From assembly GCA_014728115.1 (NCBI GenBank), contig WJME01000304.1, forward strand, positions 118,872 through 182,871: DNA of 64,000 nt, in the 5' to 3' direction. A program made the translations under genes and the position numbers. Numbering within the stretch: the first letter of the stretch is position 1; every line of letters begins with the position of its first letter. This DNA comes from Candidatus Zhuqueibacterota bacterium. Lineage in GTDB: Bacteria; Zhuqueibacterota; Zhuqueibacteria; Residuimicrobiales; Oceaniaggregativiventaceae. Under the pieces are notes generated by a model. That model ran no database searches. It was not told the DNA's origin and saw nothing but the letters and a program-made list of their open reading frames with translations. This document shows, piece by piece, positions 8,651-18,028 of the stretch.

Positions 8651-8786
8651 ACTTTTGAACGCTGAGTGAAATGATTTTAAAAATCGCCTTGGCGAACCTT
8701 CCTCATTGTCTCCCCAAAATTACATTTGGATTTATTAACTTACTCTTTTTGAAAGACTGATCTATGTCCATCAAAAGGAGTAGCGA

Positions 8787-10334
8787 ATGCCAATAAACGG
8801 GAGAATGAGTATGCGGGACATTAAAAAAATTATCAAACTTTATCACGCCGGCTTGTCGAGGCGTTTAATCGGTACGACACTGAATAAGCCAAAATCGACC
8901 GTGTCGGACTATATTACTCGATTTGAAAAGTCGGACTTGGGCCGTGACGACTTGGAAAGCAAGACGTCGGCGGAGATCTACAGGGCGTTATTTCCGGATG
9001 ACAGCCTCAGACCAAAACAGCGCTTGACAAAAGTTTTGCCGGACTTTAAAAAGATGCATCAGGAATTGAAAAAGAAATATATTACCCGCCAATTGCTCTG
9101 GGTAGAGTACAAAGAGGCACATCCGAATAACCATTACGGTTATACGCATTTTTGCAACTTGTACAAAGCCTGGCAAAAGCGAGTGAAAATCTCGATGCGC
9201 ATTAACCACAAAGCCGGCGAAAAGATGTTTCTGGATTACTCAGGATTAAAGTGGGAGATCATCGACAAAGACACCGGTGAAGTGCAGGATGTGGATATTT
9301 TCGTTGCGACGCTGGGCGCCAGCGGTTATACCTATGCCGAAGCATCGATGGATCAAACCCTGCCATCGTTTATCAACTGCACAGTCAATGCCTTTACATT
9401 TTTCGGCGGTGCACCTGAGCTTTTGGTGCCGGACAATCTAAAGTCCGCTGTCACCAAAGCCAACAAGTACGATCCGCAAATTAATGATTCTTATCAGGAT
9501 ATGGCCGAGCATTACAGCGCAGCCGTTCTACCCGCTCGACCCTATCGGGCTAAAGATAAAGCCAAAGTCGAGCTGTCGGTGAAATTGGTGCAACGCTGGA
9601 TTCTAGCCAAACTTCGACGGCAGCAGTTTTTCAGCGTGCCCGAGCTGAATAAAGCCATCTTTGCACTACTGAATGACTTTAACAACCGCATCATCAAGAT
9701 ATACGGCAAAAGCCGGCACGAGCTTTATCTGGAAGTGGACAAACCGGCGTTAAAACCGTTGCCGACACAGCGGTATGTATACCGCGGATTCAAACCGTGC
9801 AAAGTGAATATCGACTATCATATCGAGGTAGAGGACTGTTTTTACAGCGTACCGTACCAATTGGCCGGTGAAACGGTGTCGGCAATTTATACATCCGATA
9901 GTGTCGAGATAAGTTTCAACAACAAAAGAGTGGCGCTGCATGTGCGCCAATATCGTAAGGGCGCTTATTCGACCAAAGAAGAGCACATGGCCTCGGCACA
10001 CCGACTTTACGGCACGTGGACGCCGTCTCGGCTGATCAACTGGGGTGGGTCTTTCGGCGCCAACACCCGGACATTAATCTCGACCATCCTGGCATCCAGA
10101 CCGCATCCGGAGATGGGATTCCGCAGTTGTCTGGCCATCCTCAATGCCGCCAAACATCACAGCGACAATCACGCCGTTGAATTGACCAGCAAAAAAATGC
10201 TTGAACTTGAGTGTTACAAAGTCTCGCATTTTAAAGATATTTTGAAGTATAAAACCTGGCAGGAGCCTCAACAATCCGACGCGCTGTTGCCGAAAAAACA
10301 CCAAAACTTGAGAGGACAGGCATATTATCACTAA
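8787..10334 (+). CDS. istA: IS21-family transposase IstA
   Basis: The 515-residue product begins with a helix-turn-helix region (GLSRRLIGTTLNKPKSTVSD, about 30-49) that would bind the terminal repeats. The DDE integrase core follows: first Asp in KMFLDYSG, second in LLVPDNLKSAV, Glu in KAKVELSVKLVQRW, and then the Mu-type C-terminal segment. All three catalytic residues are present and the length fits the family. An AAGGAG ribosome site precedes the ATG. It is followed after 8 bp by istB and together they catalyse replicative or cut-and-paste movement of the element. Confidence 0.93.
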   Translation: MPINGRMSMRDIKKIIKLYHAGLSRRLIGTTLNKPKSTVSDYITRFEKSDLGRDDLESKTSAEIYRALFPDDSLRPKQRLTKVLPDFKKMHQELKKKYITRQLLWVEYKEAHPNNHYGYTHFCNLYKAWQKRVKISMRINHKAGEKMFLDYSGLKWEIIDKDTGEVQDVDIFVATLGASGYTYAEASMDQTLPSFINCTVNAFTFFGGAPELLVPDNLKSAVTKANKYDPQINDSYQDMAEHYSAAVLPARPYRAKDKAKVELSVKLVQRWILAKLRRQQFFSVPELNKAIFALLNDFNNRIIKIYGKSRHELYLEVDKPALKPLPTQRYVYRGFKPCKVNIDYHIEVEDCFYSVPYQLAGETVSAIYTSDSVEISFNNKRVALHVRQYRKGAYSTKEEHMASAHRLYGTWTPSRLINWGGSFGANTRTLISTILASRPHPEMGFRSCLAILNAAKHHSDNHAVELTSKKMLELECYKVSHFKDILKYKTWQEPQQSDALLPKKHQNLRGQAYYH

Positions 10335-10342
10335 GAAAGGAT

Positions 10343-11101
10343 ATGAATATGGCGACATATCAACATATGCTGGATCAATTATCTGAATTAAAGTTAAAGG
10401 GCTTTAAAGAGGCTTACATCATGCAAACACAAAGTCCAGATTTTCTGCACATGCCGTTTGATGAACGGCTGGCGCATTTGGTTGATTCGGAAGTGGTCTC
10501 AAAGAAAAATGATCGTATGAAACGATACGTGCGGGCATCGAAACTCAAATACAAAAATGCCTTTCTGACCGACATCGAGTACACTGCCTCGCGAAATCTG
10601 CCGCGTGAGGTCATAACGACCCTGGCAACCAACCAGTGGATCGAGCAGACGCACAACATCATCATCACCGGCGCCACCGGCACCGGCAAGACTTTTATAG
10701 CCTGTGCGTTGGCGCATCATGCCATGGTGTGCGGGTATAGTGCCTATTACACACGTATTTCCAAACTATTAGCGGAAATCAAGCTGGCGCGCGCGGATGG
10801 TTCCTATTTGGCGTTTCTGAAAAAAATGAACAAAATACGTGTGCTGATTTTGGACGATCTGGGTGTATCGCCCCTGGAAGCGCGTGACGCGCAAGAATTG
10901 TTGGAAGTTATTGAAGAACGCACTGGATTCGGTAGTATCATGATCACCAGTCAATTGCCAGTCGATCACTGGTATGATTATTTGAACAACGGCACCGTCG
11001 CTGATGCAGTGTTGGACCGATTGGTGCACACCTCGCATCGGCTGAATTTGCAGGGTGAATCGATGAGAAAAAAAATGTTCGACAAAAAAAGTGACAACTA
11101 A
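10343..11101 (+). CDS. istB: IS21-family helper ATPase IstB
   Basis: A 252-residue DnaC-like AAA+ ATPase. Walker A is GATGTGKT (about residues 110-117), Walker B is VLILDDLG (about 171-178), and ITSQLPVDHWYD near the C-terminus is typical of IstB. IstB assembles on target DNA and delivers it to IstA. A ribosome site (AAAGGAT) sits directly before the ATG at 10343; a second ATG two codons on is possible. The product is full length and shows no lesion. Confidence 0.94.
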   Translation: MNMATYQHMLDQLSELKLKGFKEAYIMQTQSPDFLHMPFDERLAHLVDSEVVSKKNDRMKRYVRASKLKYKNAFLTDIEYTASRNLPREVITTLATNQWIEQTHNIIITGATGTGKTFIACALAHHAMVCGYSAYYTRISKLLAEIKLARADGSYLAFLKKMNKIRVLILDDLGVSPLEARDAQELLEVIEERTGFGSIMITSQLPVDHWYDYLNNGTVADAVLDRLVHTSHRLNLQGESMRKKMFDKKSDN

Positions 11102-11360
11102 TAATGGAACAGGAGACTCATGTGAATTCATATCTCATGATGATTGCTGCACTAGGGTTAATCTGTAACTCAAAAAGCAGGGGAAGGGGGCCGGGGGTGC
11201 TTTGTTAAGACTGTGCCTAGTGTTAAAATCCAGACGTCTCCATAGGTAGAAACAAATTTAAATAAAGGAAAAAACAAAAAACCAAAAAACAAATGAATTT
11301 TGATTTCAATTTCGGACACTTTTGGTTAAATTATTTTTGATTGTGAGACGATGAGGAACT

Positions 11361-11391
11361 GTCCGAATCTTTAGTGAAATGGGTGTCCGAA
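11361..11391 (-). repeat. IS21 right-end inner inverted repeat
   Basis: Read on the minus strand this is TTCGGACACCC followed by ATTTCACTAAAGATTCGGAC; it matches 8575-8604 apart from one extra C. It defines the right end together with the CA terminus at 11406-11407. Confidence 0.82.
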
Positions 11392-11407
11392 TGTTTTGAA
11401 ATAGGCA

Positions 11408-11412
11408 TTTCG
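11408..11412. repeat. Target-site duplication TTTCG, right copy
   Basis: Direct repeat of 8553-8557, lying immediately outside the CA end of the IS21 element. Confidence 0.8.
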
Positions 11413-12130
11413 GACATCTCGGTAAAAAAATGACCTTATAGAGTGGGGCATCTTTTAGAGCAAACTCCAGCACACGTTCAAAGTCGTCGATGTATCGATC
11501 AACATTTTGCGGATCATGATCAGATATTCGAGCGATCTCCTAAGTGAAAAGACAATTCATGTGCAAATCAACGATCAGCAGTTTGTGACTAAATGTCATA
11601 CACATATCGTGAACCGTTCCTCTTAGCGGCAAGACCTCATTATGCTCTTTCTGCCACAGATAAATGGCTTTACGTATGGATGCCACCGAAACTCCAAGCA
11701 TCAGAGCGAGGGATGTTTGAATGAAAACTGCTTCTTGCTTTAATGCATGCTTTGTGATCCTGGCGACTCACCTCGGCAATAAGGAAGAAGGCTTTGATCC
11801 TTTTGCTAAAAAATCGAGTTCTTCTTTTGTCCAGAGACCAACCACAATCGTCTTCTGAGCGGTTTGAGCCAGTGTCTTGCTGTGTCCCTGTTGATCGTAT
11901 TGATCGACGCCAACCCACAACAATTGAAACGGCTTGATGCTCTTTTTATCCGGTGCATAATCATCAAACAGCTGCATGACGCGAGAAGCGAGGCTTTCTG
12001 CAATGGCAACTTTATTGTCATAACTGTAGTTCAGAACCAACTCGCGTTTGACCATGTTTTCTACAGACTTCTGCTGTACTGTATTGTAGATCGACTTGGC
12101 TAACAGGCGTTTCTTTTTCTCGCTCATCAC

Positions 12131-12585
12131 GCCTCCTGACTCTTTTTTTCAAAAGATAAGCCAATCGATCCCTGAACATTTATTCAGCTGGCCAGTTAGA
12201 TGTGAATGTCCATAATGAGCGCAGTTATTTACCTCTTTCCTTCTTGAGTCCTTAAATGTACCAAGCCCATGACTCCAAACCCTCAATTAAACAAAATCAT
12301 TTCGACAAGCAGAACAGCCCAAACAAATACCTCCAATAGCTGAATTGGATTCATACTGAGAGGGGAATCAAGCCCTGAAAATTTTTCATATCCGCGCAAA
12401 ATATGCGTATTATGAATCCGAAAGCATGCATTTGAAACGATAAAAAACAATGACTTGAAAAGTCATCAAAATTGGTCTATCATTTGCAATAGGTCAAGTA
12501 CTCATCGCTCAAAAAAAAGTTTTTCAAGACCATCCAATCCTTTTAATACTATAACTATCTATTTGAACAAACAAAATTAGCCGAC
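12131..12585. other. Gene-free A+T-rich spacer
   Basis: This 455-bp stretch separates the 5' end of the DUF1670 pseudogene from the rightward glycosyltransferase pair, so it should contain a promoter for each direction. I see no convincing promoter, inverted repeat matching the other side of the pseudogene, or RNA gene in it. Confidence 0.5.
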
Positions 12586-13548
12586 ATGACCGTAATCTCT
12601 ATCGTCGTTCCCATATTGAACGAAAAAACAATTATTCCCGTGTTTTACGAACGCGCCATAAAGGTAATCAACCAGATCGACGCACAATTTGAAATTATTT
12701 TCATCGATGATGGCAGTACAGATGGCACACTGGATGTTTTAAAGGATTTCGGGTGCCAAGATAACCGCATCCGTATACTCTCATTTACGCGGAATTTTGG
12801 CCATCAGGCAGCTATTACAGCCGGCCTGGATTATTCGAGAGGAGATGCCGTAATTATTATCGATGGAGATTTACAGGATCCTCCTGAACTTTTTATCGAA
12901 ATGATAAAAAAATGGAGAGAAGGTTTTTATGTCGTTTATGCCAAACGAAAAAAGAGAAAAGGTGAAACCTTGTTTAAAAAAACGACGGCAAAAATTTTTT
13001 ATCGGTTTTTTCAAATATTTACGGATATCACCATTCCCTTGGATACAGGTGATTTTCGACTCTTGGACCGTAAAGTCGTAAACGCTGTGAAAGGGATGAA
13101 AGAAAGTCATCGCTTTATTCGCGGCATGGTCAGTTGGGTCGGCTATTCACAAATCGGAATCGAATATGAACGGGATGAGCGTTTTGCCGGTGACACCAAA
13201 TACACGCTCGCCAAAATGGTAAGATTTGCAAGTAATGCAATTTTTTCCTTTTCTGATAAACCTTTAAGGCTGGCGACTATTATGGGACTATCCGCCTCTT
13301 TTATTGGCCTGGTTATGATTCTTTGGGGATTATACTCAAAATTCTATTTATCACAGTCAACTGTCAGGGGCTGGACCTCGGTTTTTATTTCTATCCTATT
13401 TCTGGGAGGAATTCAATTATTCACACTTGGAATTATGGGAGAATACATTGGTCGTATATATGACGAGATTAAAAACAGACCCATGTATCTGGTGAGTGAA
13501 AAAGTTAATTTTAAGGAAAATAAATCATGCATACAAGGTATCGATTGA
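12586..13548 (+). CDS. Polyprenyl-phosphate glycosyltransferase, GT2 (GtrB/ArnC-like)
   Basis: A 320-residue GT2 enzyme: IDDGSTDGT at 40-48 and IDGDLQDPP at 92-100 are the nucleotide-sugar and metal-binding motifs of the DPM1/GtrB/ArnC group, and two C-terminal membrane helices (about 228-250 and 264-286) are the GtrB-type anchor. Such proteins move a sugar from a nucleotide donor to undecaprenyl phosphate on the cytoplasmic side. The gene overlaps the next, a GT-C transferase, by 22 bp; the pair forms the usual two-step unit in which the lipid-linked sugar is then used on the outer face. The sugar is not known. Confidence 0.88.
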   Translation: MTVISIVVPILNEKTIIPVFYERAIKVINQIDAQFEIIFIDDGSTDGTLDVLKDFGCQDNRIRILSFTRNFGHQAAITAGLDYSRGDAVIIIDGDLQDPPELFIEMIKKWREGFYVVYAKRKKRKGETLFKKTTAKIFYRFFQIFTDITIPLDTGDFRLLDRKVVNAVKGMKESHRFIRGMVSWVGYSQIGIEYERDERFAGDTKYTLAKMVRFASNAIFSFSDKPLRLATIMGLSASFIGLVMILWGLYSKFYLSQSTVRGWTSVFISILFLGGIQLFTLGIMGEYIGRIYDEIKNRPMYLVSEKVNFKENKSCIQGID

Positions 13549-15227
13549 TAATACTCGTCGTTTTAATACTGGTGACCATTATTTTGCATGGGCCAATTAT
13601 ATTCTATGGAATACCCCACGCGCTGGGAAATGTGGACGAAAACGATTTTATCGGCACAGCGCTCAACTATGGTGCCACAAAATCACTGAAACCATTGATA
13701 ACATGGTATCCCGCTTTTTATTCATATGTTCTCACACTTGCTATTGGCATTTATTTTACCGTTCTCGTTATATTTTCTGATATTTCTTCAGTAACAGGGT
13801 TTGCTGTTCATTATTTGACATCACCCGGCTATTTTCACATGGTTGGCAGATTCATGTCTCTGATTTTCTCTGTCGTGAGTATCATTCTCATCTATTCCTG
13901 TGGTAAAAAGTACTATAATTATCGCGCCGGCCTCTTTGCTGCTTTTTTATTTACATTTTCGCCTATCCTTTTTACCAGGCTTGTCTGGGCTTTACCCGCG
14001 AGCACGTTCATCTTACTTGTCTTAATTTCTTTATTCTTTATATTTAAATACATAGAACACGATCAAATTAAATATATCATTTGGGCTGGCTTTTCGTGCG
14101 GTTTGGCTATTTCTACAAAATACAATGTGGGAATTTTCTTCCTGGTTGGGTTGACGGCTCTTTATCTAGTCCGTGCAGAAAATGGAAAATGGCTTGCCTG
14201 GCAGACACTTAAAAAGCTCATATTTTCATCTCATCTTTATCTGTATTGCATTTTCATCTTGATCGGTTTCTTGCTGGCCAGCCCCTACTGGCTGATCGAG
14301 CTACGGGAAAATATTCATGGGTTGCTTTGGGAAATCGGACGTTTAGATTCTGAAAGCACTGTTTCAAAAGTCTGGTTGTCAAATCTACCATACATATGGA
14401 TTTTATCAGAGTTTATCATAAAGGAGGGTTTGTTTGGGCTCATCTATACGATCAGCCTTGGATATATATTTTTCGCCTCATTTCATAAAAAGAGAAAGGC
14501 AATATTGTTTTTCCCATTTGTTTTGGTTGGTCTGATTTTAATCGGCAAGTATCAAAAGCATTCTTTGCATTATCTCCTGCCCATTTATCCGGCATTGATA
14601 ATTGTAGCTGGAAAGATGTTGAGTGAATGGTGGCAGTATGGCAGGACAAGGCTAAAGATTTCAATGTCACTTTTACTCATTGCAGGAATATTTATACCTC
14701 CCCAAAATGTTCTGCGCTATGCATCATCATATATACATAAAGATGTCAGACTGCTTGCAAGTGAATGGATAAAACATTACATTCCTCCAGGAACCCCTCT
14801 CATAATCGGCAAAACGTCAAATTCAGCACCTCTGCATGATTGTATTCGTTTTGACAAACCATATTATTCTTCCATTTCGGAGCAGGTATTGAGTGTAAAG
14901 TTACCCACCACGATAAAAGATGCTTATCAGCAAAAGATCAGTAACGAGTGTTACCCGCTCTATAATTATATCGTAAAGACATCGATTGGTCGAACCGAGT
15001 CATTTTCAGAAATGATGTCAGATATTGTTATACTGCCATTTAAAGAAATAAAAAGTTACGAACCCGAATATCTGATATTTTCAACTATGGATTCCCTTTA
15101 TTATTCAAAGCAGAACAAACAACAGGGTATATATGGTGTATCCGGTTATAAGGATCATTTAATGCATTTAAAAACATTTACATCCACAGGTCAAGATTCA
15201 CTCATCATTTACAAGTTGATCAACTGA
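13527..15227 (+). CDS. GT39/ArnT-like membrane glycosyltransferase (GT-C fold)
   Basis: A 566-residue protein with about ten to twelve membrane helices in the first 390 residues and a periplasmic C-terminal domain. The first periplasmic loop has NVDENDFIGTALNYG, with acidic residues where GT-C enzymes place catalytic Asp/Glu, and GRFMSLIFSVVSIILIYSCG and YRAGLFAAFLFTFSPI are typical of the PMT/ArnT family. It would use the lipid-linked sugar made by the overlapping GtrB-like gene and transfer it outside the membrane to a glycan, lipid or protein. The start lies inside the end of the previous gene, which implies translational coupling. Confidence 0.8.
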   Translation: MHTRYRLIILVVLILVTIILHGPIIFYGIPHALGNVDENDFIGTALNYGATKSLKPLITWYPAFYSYVLTLAIGIYFTVLVIFSDISSVTGFAVHYLTSPGYFHMVGRFMSLIFSVVSIILIYSCGKKYYNYRAGLFAAFLFTFSPILFTRLVWALPASTFILLVLISLFFIFKYIEHDQIKYIIWAGFSCGLAISTKYNVGIFFLVGLTALYLVRAENGKWLAWQTLKKLIFSSHLYLYCIFILIGFLLASPYWLIELRENIHGLLWEIGRLDSESTVSKVWLSNLPYIWILSEFIIKEGLFGLIYTISLGYIFFASFHKKRKAILFFPFVLVGLILIGKYQKHSLHYLLPIYPALIIVAGKMLSEWWQYGRTRLKISMSLLLIAGIFIPPQNVLRYASSYIHKDVRLLASEWIKHYIPPGTPLIIGKTSNSAPLHDCIRFDKPYYSSISEQVLSVKLPTTIKDAYQQKISNECYPLYNYIVKTSIGRTESFSEMMSDIVILPFKEIKSYEPEYLIFSTMDSLYYSKQNKQQGIYGVSGYKDHLMHLKTFTSTGQDSLIIYKLIN

Positions 15228-15379
15228 TAAAATAAACAGGGTCTCCGGAACAGCTGAATCTGAGCACCAGCTTATAGATGATAATACAACATAACTCTCA
15301 AGGGCAAATGAAAACAGAAATCCACGAGTTAGCATGAACGGGTGCTCGAATATAGATTAAGTGAAACGACAAAAAAAGC

Positions 15380-15823
15380 TCAAAGCTCGAACGACTTGTC
15401 CAGCACCAGCTGCGGTTCGAGCATAAACTGTTCCTGCAGGTAAAACTTTACCCGGAACGACTGTAAATTTTCCGTCTTGAAGGAATAGGTTTGTCGCCAG
15501 GGGCAGACGCATCGGCAGTACTCATCGGCATCATCCTTGAGGGTGATGGTAATGATATAACTCATGACATCTACGGTATGGATGTATTTTGAACAGCAAT
15601 TGGAGAGGAACCCCAGGTGCAGGTTCAGCGTTCCATCAGTAGCGAGTTCGTAATCGAGGCTGAGTGAATTTTCCACTGTCGATCGTTCTTCCTGGCATCC
15701 CAGGTCTTCGGCGGCCAGGAATTCAATGTTTACGGGTTCATCGGGTTTGACCGGATCATTGCCAAAGTCACAGATAGACGTGACGGGGATCCAGGCGAAA
15801 AGTAACAAAAAAACCTTTTGCAT
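15380..15823 (-). CDS. Cysteine-rich secreted protein, copy 2
   Basis: The product (147 residues) is a close paralogue of the protein at 2326-2769: same leader type (VFLLLFAWIPVTSIC), same cysteine clusters (LGCQ, NCC, YCRCVCP) and the same last residues (LDKSFEL). The ATG at 15823 is chosen over an upstream one at 15865 because AGGAGAA lies just before it and because it matches the paralogue's start. DNA identity is high across the gene but ends at both codon boundaries. The two copies are on the same strand, 13 kb apart. Function unknown; conserved cysteines and export point to an extracytoplasmic role. Confidence 0.72.
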   Translation of the reverse strand: MQKVFLLLFAWIPVTSICDFGNDPVKPDEPVNIEFLAAEDLGCQEERSTVENSLSLDYELATDGTLNLHLGFLSNCCSKYIHTVDVMSYIITITLKDDADEYCRCVCPWRQTYSFKTENLQSFRVKFYLQEQFMLEPQLVLDKSFEL

Positions 15824-15910
15824 AAGACTGTTCTCCTGATTATCTTTTATCACTGAATTCAACACAAATACTTCTGCTCTACAATAATACTATACGAAAA
15901 CGATTCGACG

Positions 15911-16346
15911 GTGAAGAAAACAATAATCAGTATTTTCATCATTTTTTTGCTGAACAGTGGGTGTCCCACACACAAAAATCCGTATACCATTTACAAAAAC
16001 AATAAAACCCATGGATTTCTATACAATAATGTAACCAAAAAACCCATATCGAACACAATATTTTACTTTGGAGACATACAATTAGAATCCAATAAAGATG
16101 GTTATTTTTCAACTAGTCTATAGTCTAATTGATGACTATATTAACATTGAATTGTTTCCCTTTGCTCTTTACCCTATTAATTTAAGATTTCACCAAATAT
16201 TCGCTCCTGCAGACAAGTATAAATCTGAACCTGACTATTTGCAAAATGCGCAAATGAACCCTTTTGAACGGCATTTATTTTTCTTTGCAGAAGAAGAGAA
16301 TAGACATTTTTTCATCACAAAGAGAGGTTTGAAAGTAAAAGCCTAG
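15911..16346 (+). pseudogene. Small exported protein gene broken by a frameshift
   Basis: A GTG-started frame encodes 70 residues with a leader (MKKTIISIFIIFLLNSGC) followed by FLYNNVTKKPISNTIFYFGD and ESNKDGYFSTSL, which resembles the start of a carboxypeptidase-regulatory-like beta-sandwich. It meets TAG near 16121. The +1 frame continues without a gap (VYSLIDDYINIELFPFAL) to 16346 and has no start of its own. A single-base indel around 16110-16125 would join them into one protein of about 145 residues. A sequencing error is possible. The family is not certain. Confidence 0.55.
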
Positions 16347-16363
16347 TAAATGAGGGCACGAAT

Positions 16364-18028
16364 GTGAAAAGATCACTTTTTTTTATATGTTTGTCAATAC
16401 TCTTTATTCATCAATCGCTTTTTGCAGATTTTGATCCTTGGCGCGTTTTAAAGCAGTTCAACTCTCACCAAAATTTAACCCGTCTAAATTTCAGCCAAGC
16501 TGTAAACGATAATTCGTATTTACCAAATTTTGCCTGGCACGAAAGAGTGAATATTGAATGCTTTCTGGACATGTTTATCGTTTCAGGACAGGATTCCCTC
16601 CTATATCTTGCAACAGAGCGCATTGACAACATGTTAAATCGCAGAGATGATAATCGAAAAGATAAAATTAACAGTTACAAAGCAGATGCTATATGGCTAA
16701 ATAAAAAGTGGCATCAAATAGGTTTGGACACACTGAAAAGCTATCCTGTATGGAGTAATTTTGAGCCATTTCATGTAGGGAACAATAGGCAGGGTCACAT
16801 AACAAGTGCATATATTTTAGCAAGTATCGGCCGTTTTTGCCATATAGTCCGTACATATTCTTCTGATGCTTTTTTAAACGAAAAGCGGATTAAATATATT
16901 AAGGCCATCAAAAAAAGTATAGATCATTTGGAATGGAGTTACGTTTCTCAGGATACGATTGGATATTATTTCGATTCACCACAGAGTAAACTCCCAACAG
17001 CCTGGAATATGATGGCCCAAGCTGCCATAACCCATTTTTACTTGGGGAAAAGTGATCACTTTGATAGTGAAACAAAATTAAAGCACACAGTCCAGGCAAG
17101 CCAGATTGCAAACTATTTCAAAAGCGAGCTACAAACTCTTGAAAATGATAGCTATGCATGGTATTACTATCCTTTAAAACGGCTCAAGAACACTTTAAAT
17201 TATCCCATTCCCGATTATTGGTGGGAAGACGTTCCCCATGCTGGATCAGAGCTTCAAATGATCATCCTGTTTTACAAGCATCAATTTATCTTTACAGATA
17301 AAACGTTTGCCGTACATAAACTCGTAAATACGTTAGTAAAAAATATAATCAACAGCGATCATACCATAAACGCTTATATAAATGGAACTTTTCAAGCTAC
17401 CTCAGGAGAAAAACATTTTCGAAAATTAAAGGGGAATACCGATTATATTCGATTGGGATTGGCATATTGGTGCTCGTTGCCACTTTTAGACACACCATGG
17501 GATATATCTGCCTTGACAAAACTCTACACAGTTGCTGAAACCTTTAAAGACTATCCTTTCCCAGGCACCGCTCACATGTTATTCTTCTCTCGATTATCAA
17601 CAGCATTGTATCCAAAGAATCTGAATTTGCATATTAGGGATGAAAACCTTCATACTTGGCCAGCTTTCTGGAGACACCATGGTATGTCAGATGTCAAAAC
17701 AATTAGAAATAACAATGATGCAATAACCTTTCAGAAAATGGATCAAAATGATTCGGCAAGAATTTTTCAACGTATTCCTCGGCTTGATAAAAAATATAGA
17801 CTCACTACTCAAAAAATAAAGACATTTTCACAGGATACAACCAAGCCCTATTTGGCTTTAAGCTCAAATAAAAGAGTACAAGCATCAATGAGTACACTTG
17901 AAGAGTTTAACTTGGAACTGGAAACCACCTCTGCTGCAGGCACAAAGGACTTGACCATTAGTATTGTATTACCCAAAAAATTTAATGGGAAAATAACTCT
18001 AAATCCACTTTTATTGGAAATCAAATGA
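16364..18028 (+). CDS. Secreted protein, probably an alpha/alpha-barrel glycan enzyme
   Basis: The 554-residue product starts from GTG with a signal peptide (FFICLSILFIHQSLFAD). The body is rich in Trp, Tyr and His and has helix-hairpin-like segments such as WSYVSQDTIGYYFDSPQ, PTAWNMMAQAAITHFYLG and PDYWWEDVPHAGSELQMI, the kind of pattern found in alpha/alpha-toroid polysaccharide lyases, epimerases and glycosidases. I cannot name the family. WWEDVPHAGSE could be an active-site region. The last 100 residues look beta-rich. It overlaps the following glycosyltransferase by 4 bp (ATGA), so it is part of the glycan operon and may modify or cut the exported polymer. Confidence 0.5.
   Translation: MKRSLFFICLSILFIHQSLFADFDPWRVLKQFNSHQNLTRLNFSQAVNDNSYLPNFAWHERVNIECFLDMFIVSGQDSLLYLATERIDNMLNRRDDNRKDKINSYKADAIWLNKKWHQIGLDTLKSYPVWSNFEPFHVGNNRQGHITSAYILASIGRFCHIVRTYSSDAFLNEKRIKYIKAIKKSIDHLEWSYVSQDTIGYYFDSPQSKLPTAWNMMAQAAITHFYLGKSDHFDSETKLKHTVQASQIANYFKSELQTLENDSYAWYYYPLKRLKNTLNYPIPDYWWEDVPHAGSELQMIILFYKHQFIFTDKTFAVHKLVNTLVKNIINSDHTINAYINGTFQATSGEKHFRKLKGNTDYIRLGLAYWCSLPLLDTPWDISALTKLYTVAETFKDYPFPGTAHMLFFSRLSTALYPKNLNLHIRDENLHTWPAFWRHHGMSDVKTIRNNNDAITFQKMDQNDSARIFQRIPRLDKKYRLTTQKIKTFSQDTTKPYLALSSNKRVQASMSTLEEFNLELETTSAAGTKDLTISIVLPKKFNGKITLNPLLLEIK

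Larger units (their letters stand above)
8558..11407 (+). mobile_element. IS21-family insertion sequence, complete
   Basis: The element starts with TG and ends with CA, carries istA and istB in the usual order, and is flanked by the 5-bp direct repeat TTTCG. Its ends are related inverted repeats: 8558-8604 on the left and the reverse complement of 11361-11407 on the right share TTCGGACACC and the ATTTCACTAAAGATTCGG block. Both ends have internal TTCGGAC copies, as IS21 ends usually contain several transposase sites. At about 2.85 kb it is slightly longer than many IS21 members because about 300 bp follow istB. Both genes are open, so it may be active. Confidence 0.88.
8494..12130 (-). pseudogene. 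DUF1670-family gene, decayed and split by the IS21 element
   Basis: The 5' part (from the ATG at 12130) encodes 120 residues beginning MMSEKKKRLLAKSIYN and including IKPFQLLWVGVDQYDQQGHS, then meets TGA at 11768-11770. Beyond it the same frame continues with ITKHALKQEAVFIQTSLAL, ASIRKAIYLWQKEHNEVLPL, a TAG at 11540-11542, and EIARISDHDPQNVDRYIDDF, the pattern I recall for DUF1670. At 11424-11430 a T7 run (minus strand) breaks the frame; one more T would restore it. The IS then interrupts the gene; on its far side, after one copy of the 5-bp duplication is removed, the frame reads EMSERLIKEYLEIIIAHKLL and stops at 8494. There may also be a frameshift rather than a stop near 11768-11815. The function of DUF1670 proteins is unknown to me. 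Confidence 0.8.

Noticed and set aside
11670..11918. Separate small gene on the minus strand
   Set aside because: It is one frame of the broken DUF1670 gene rather than an independent gene.
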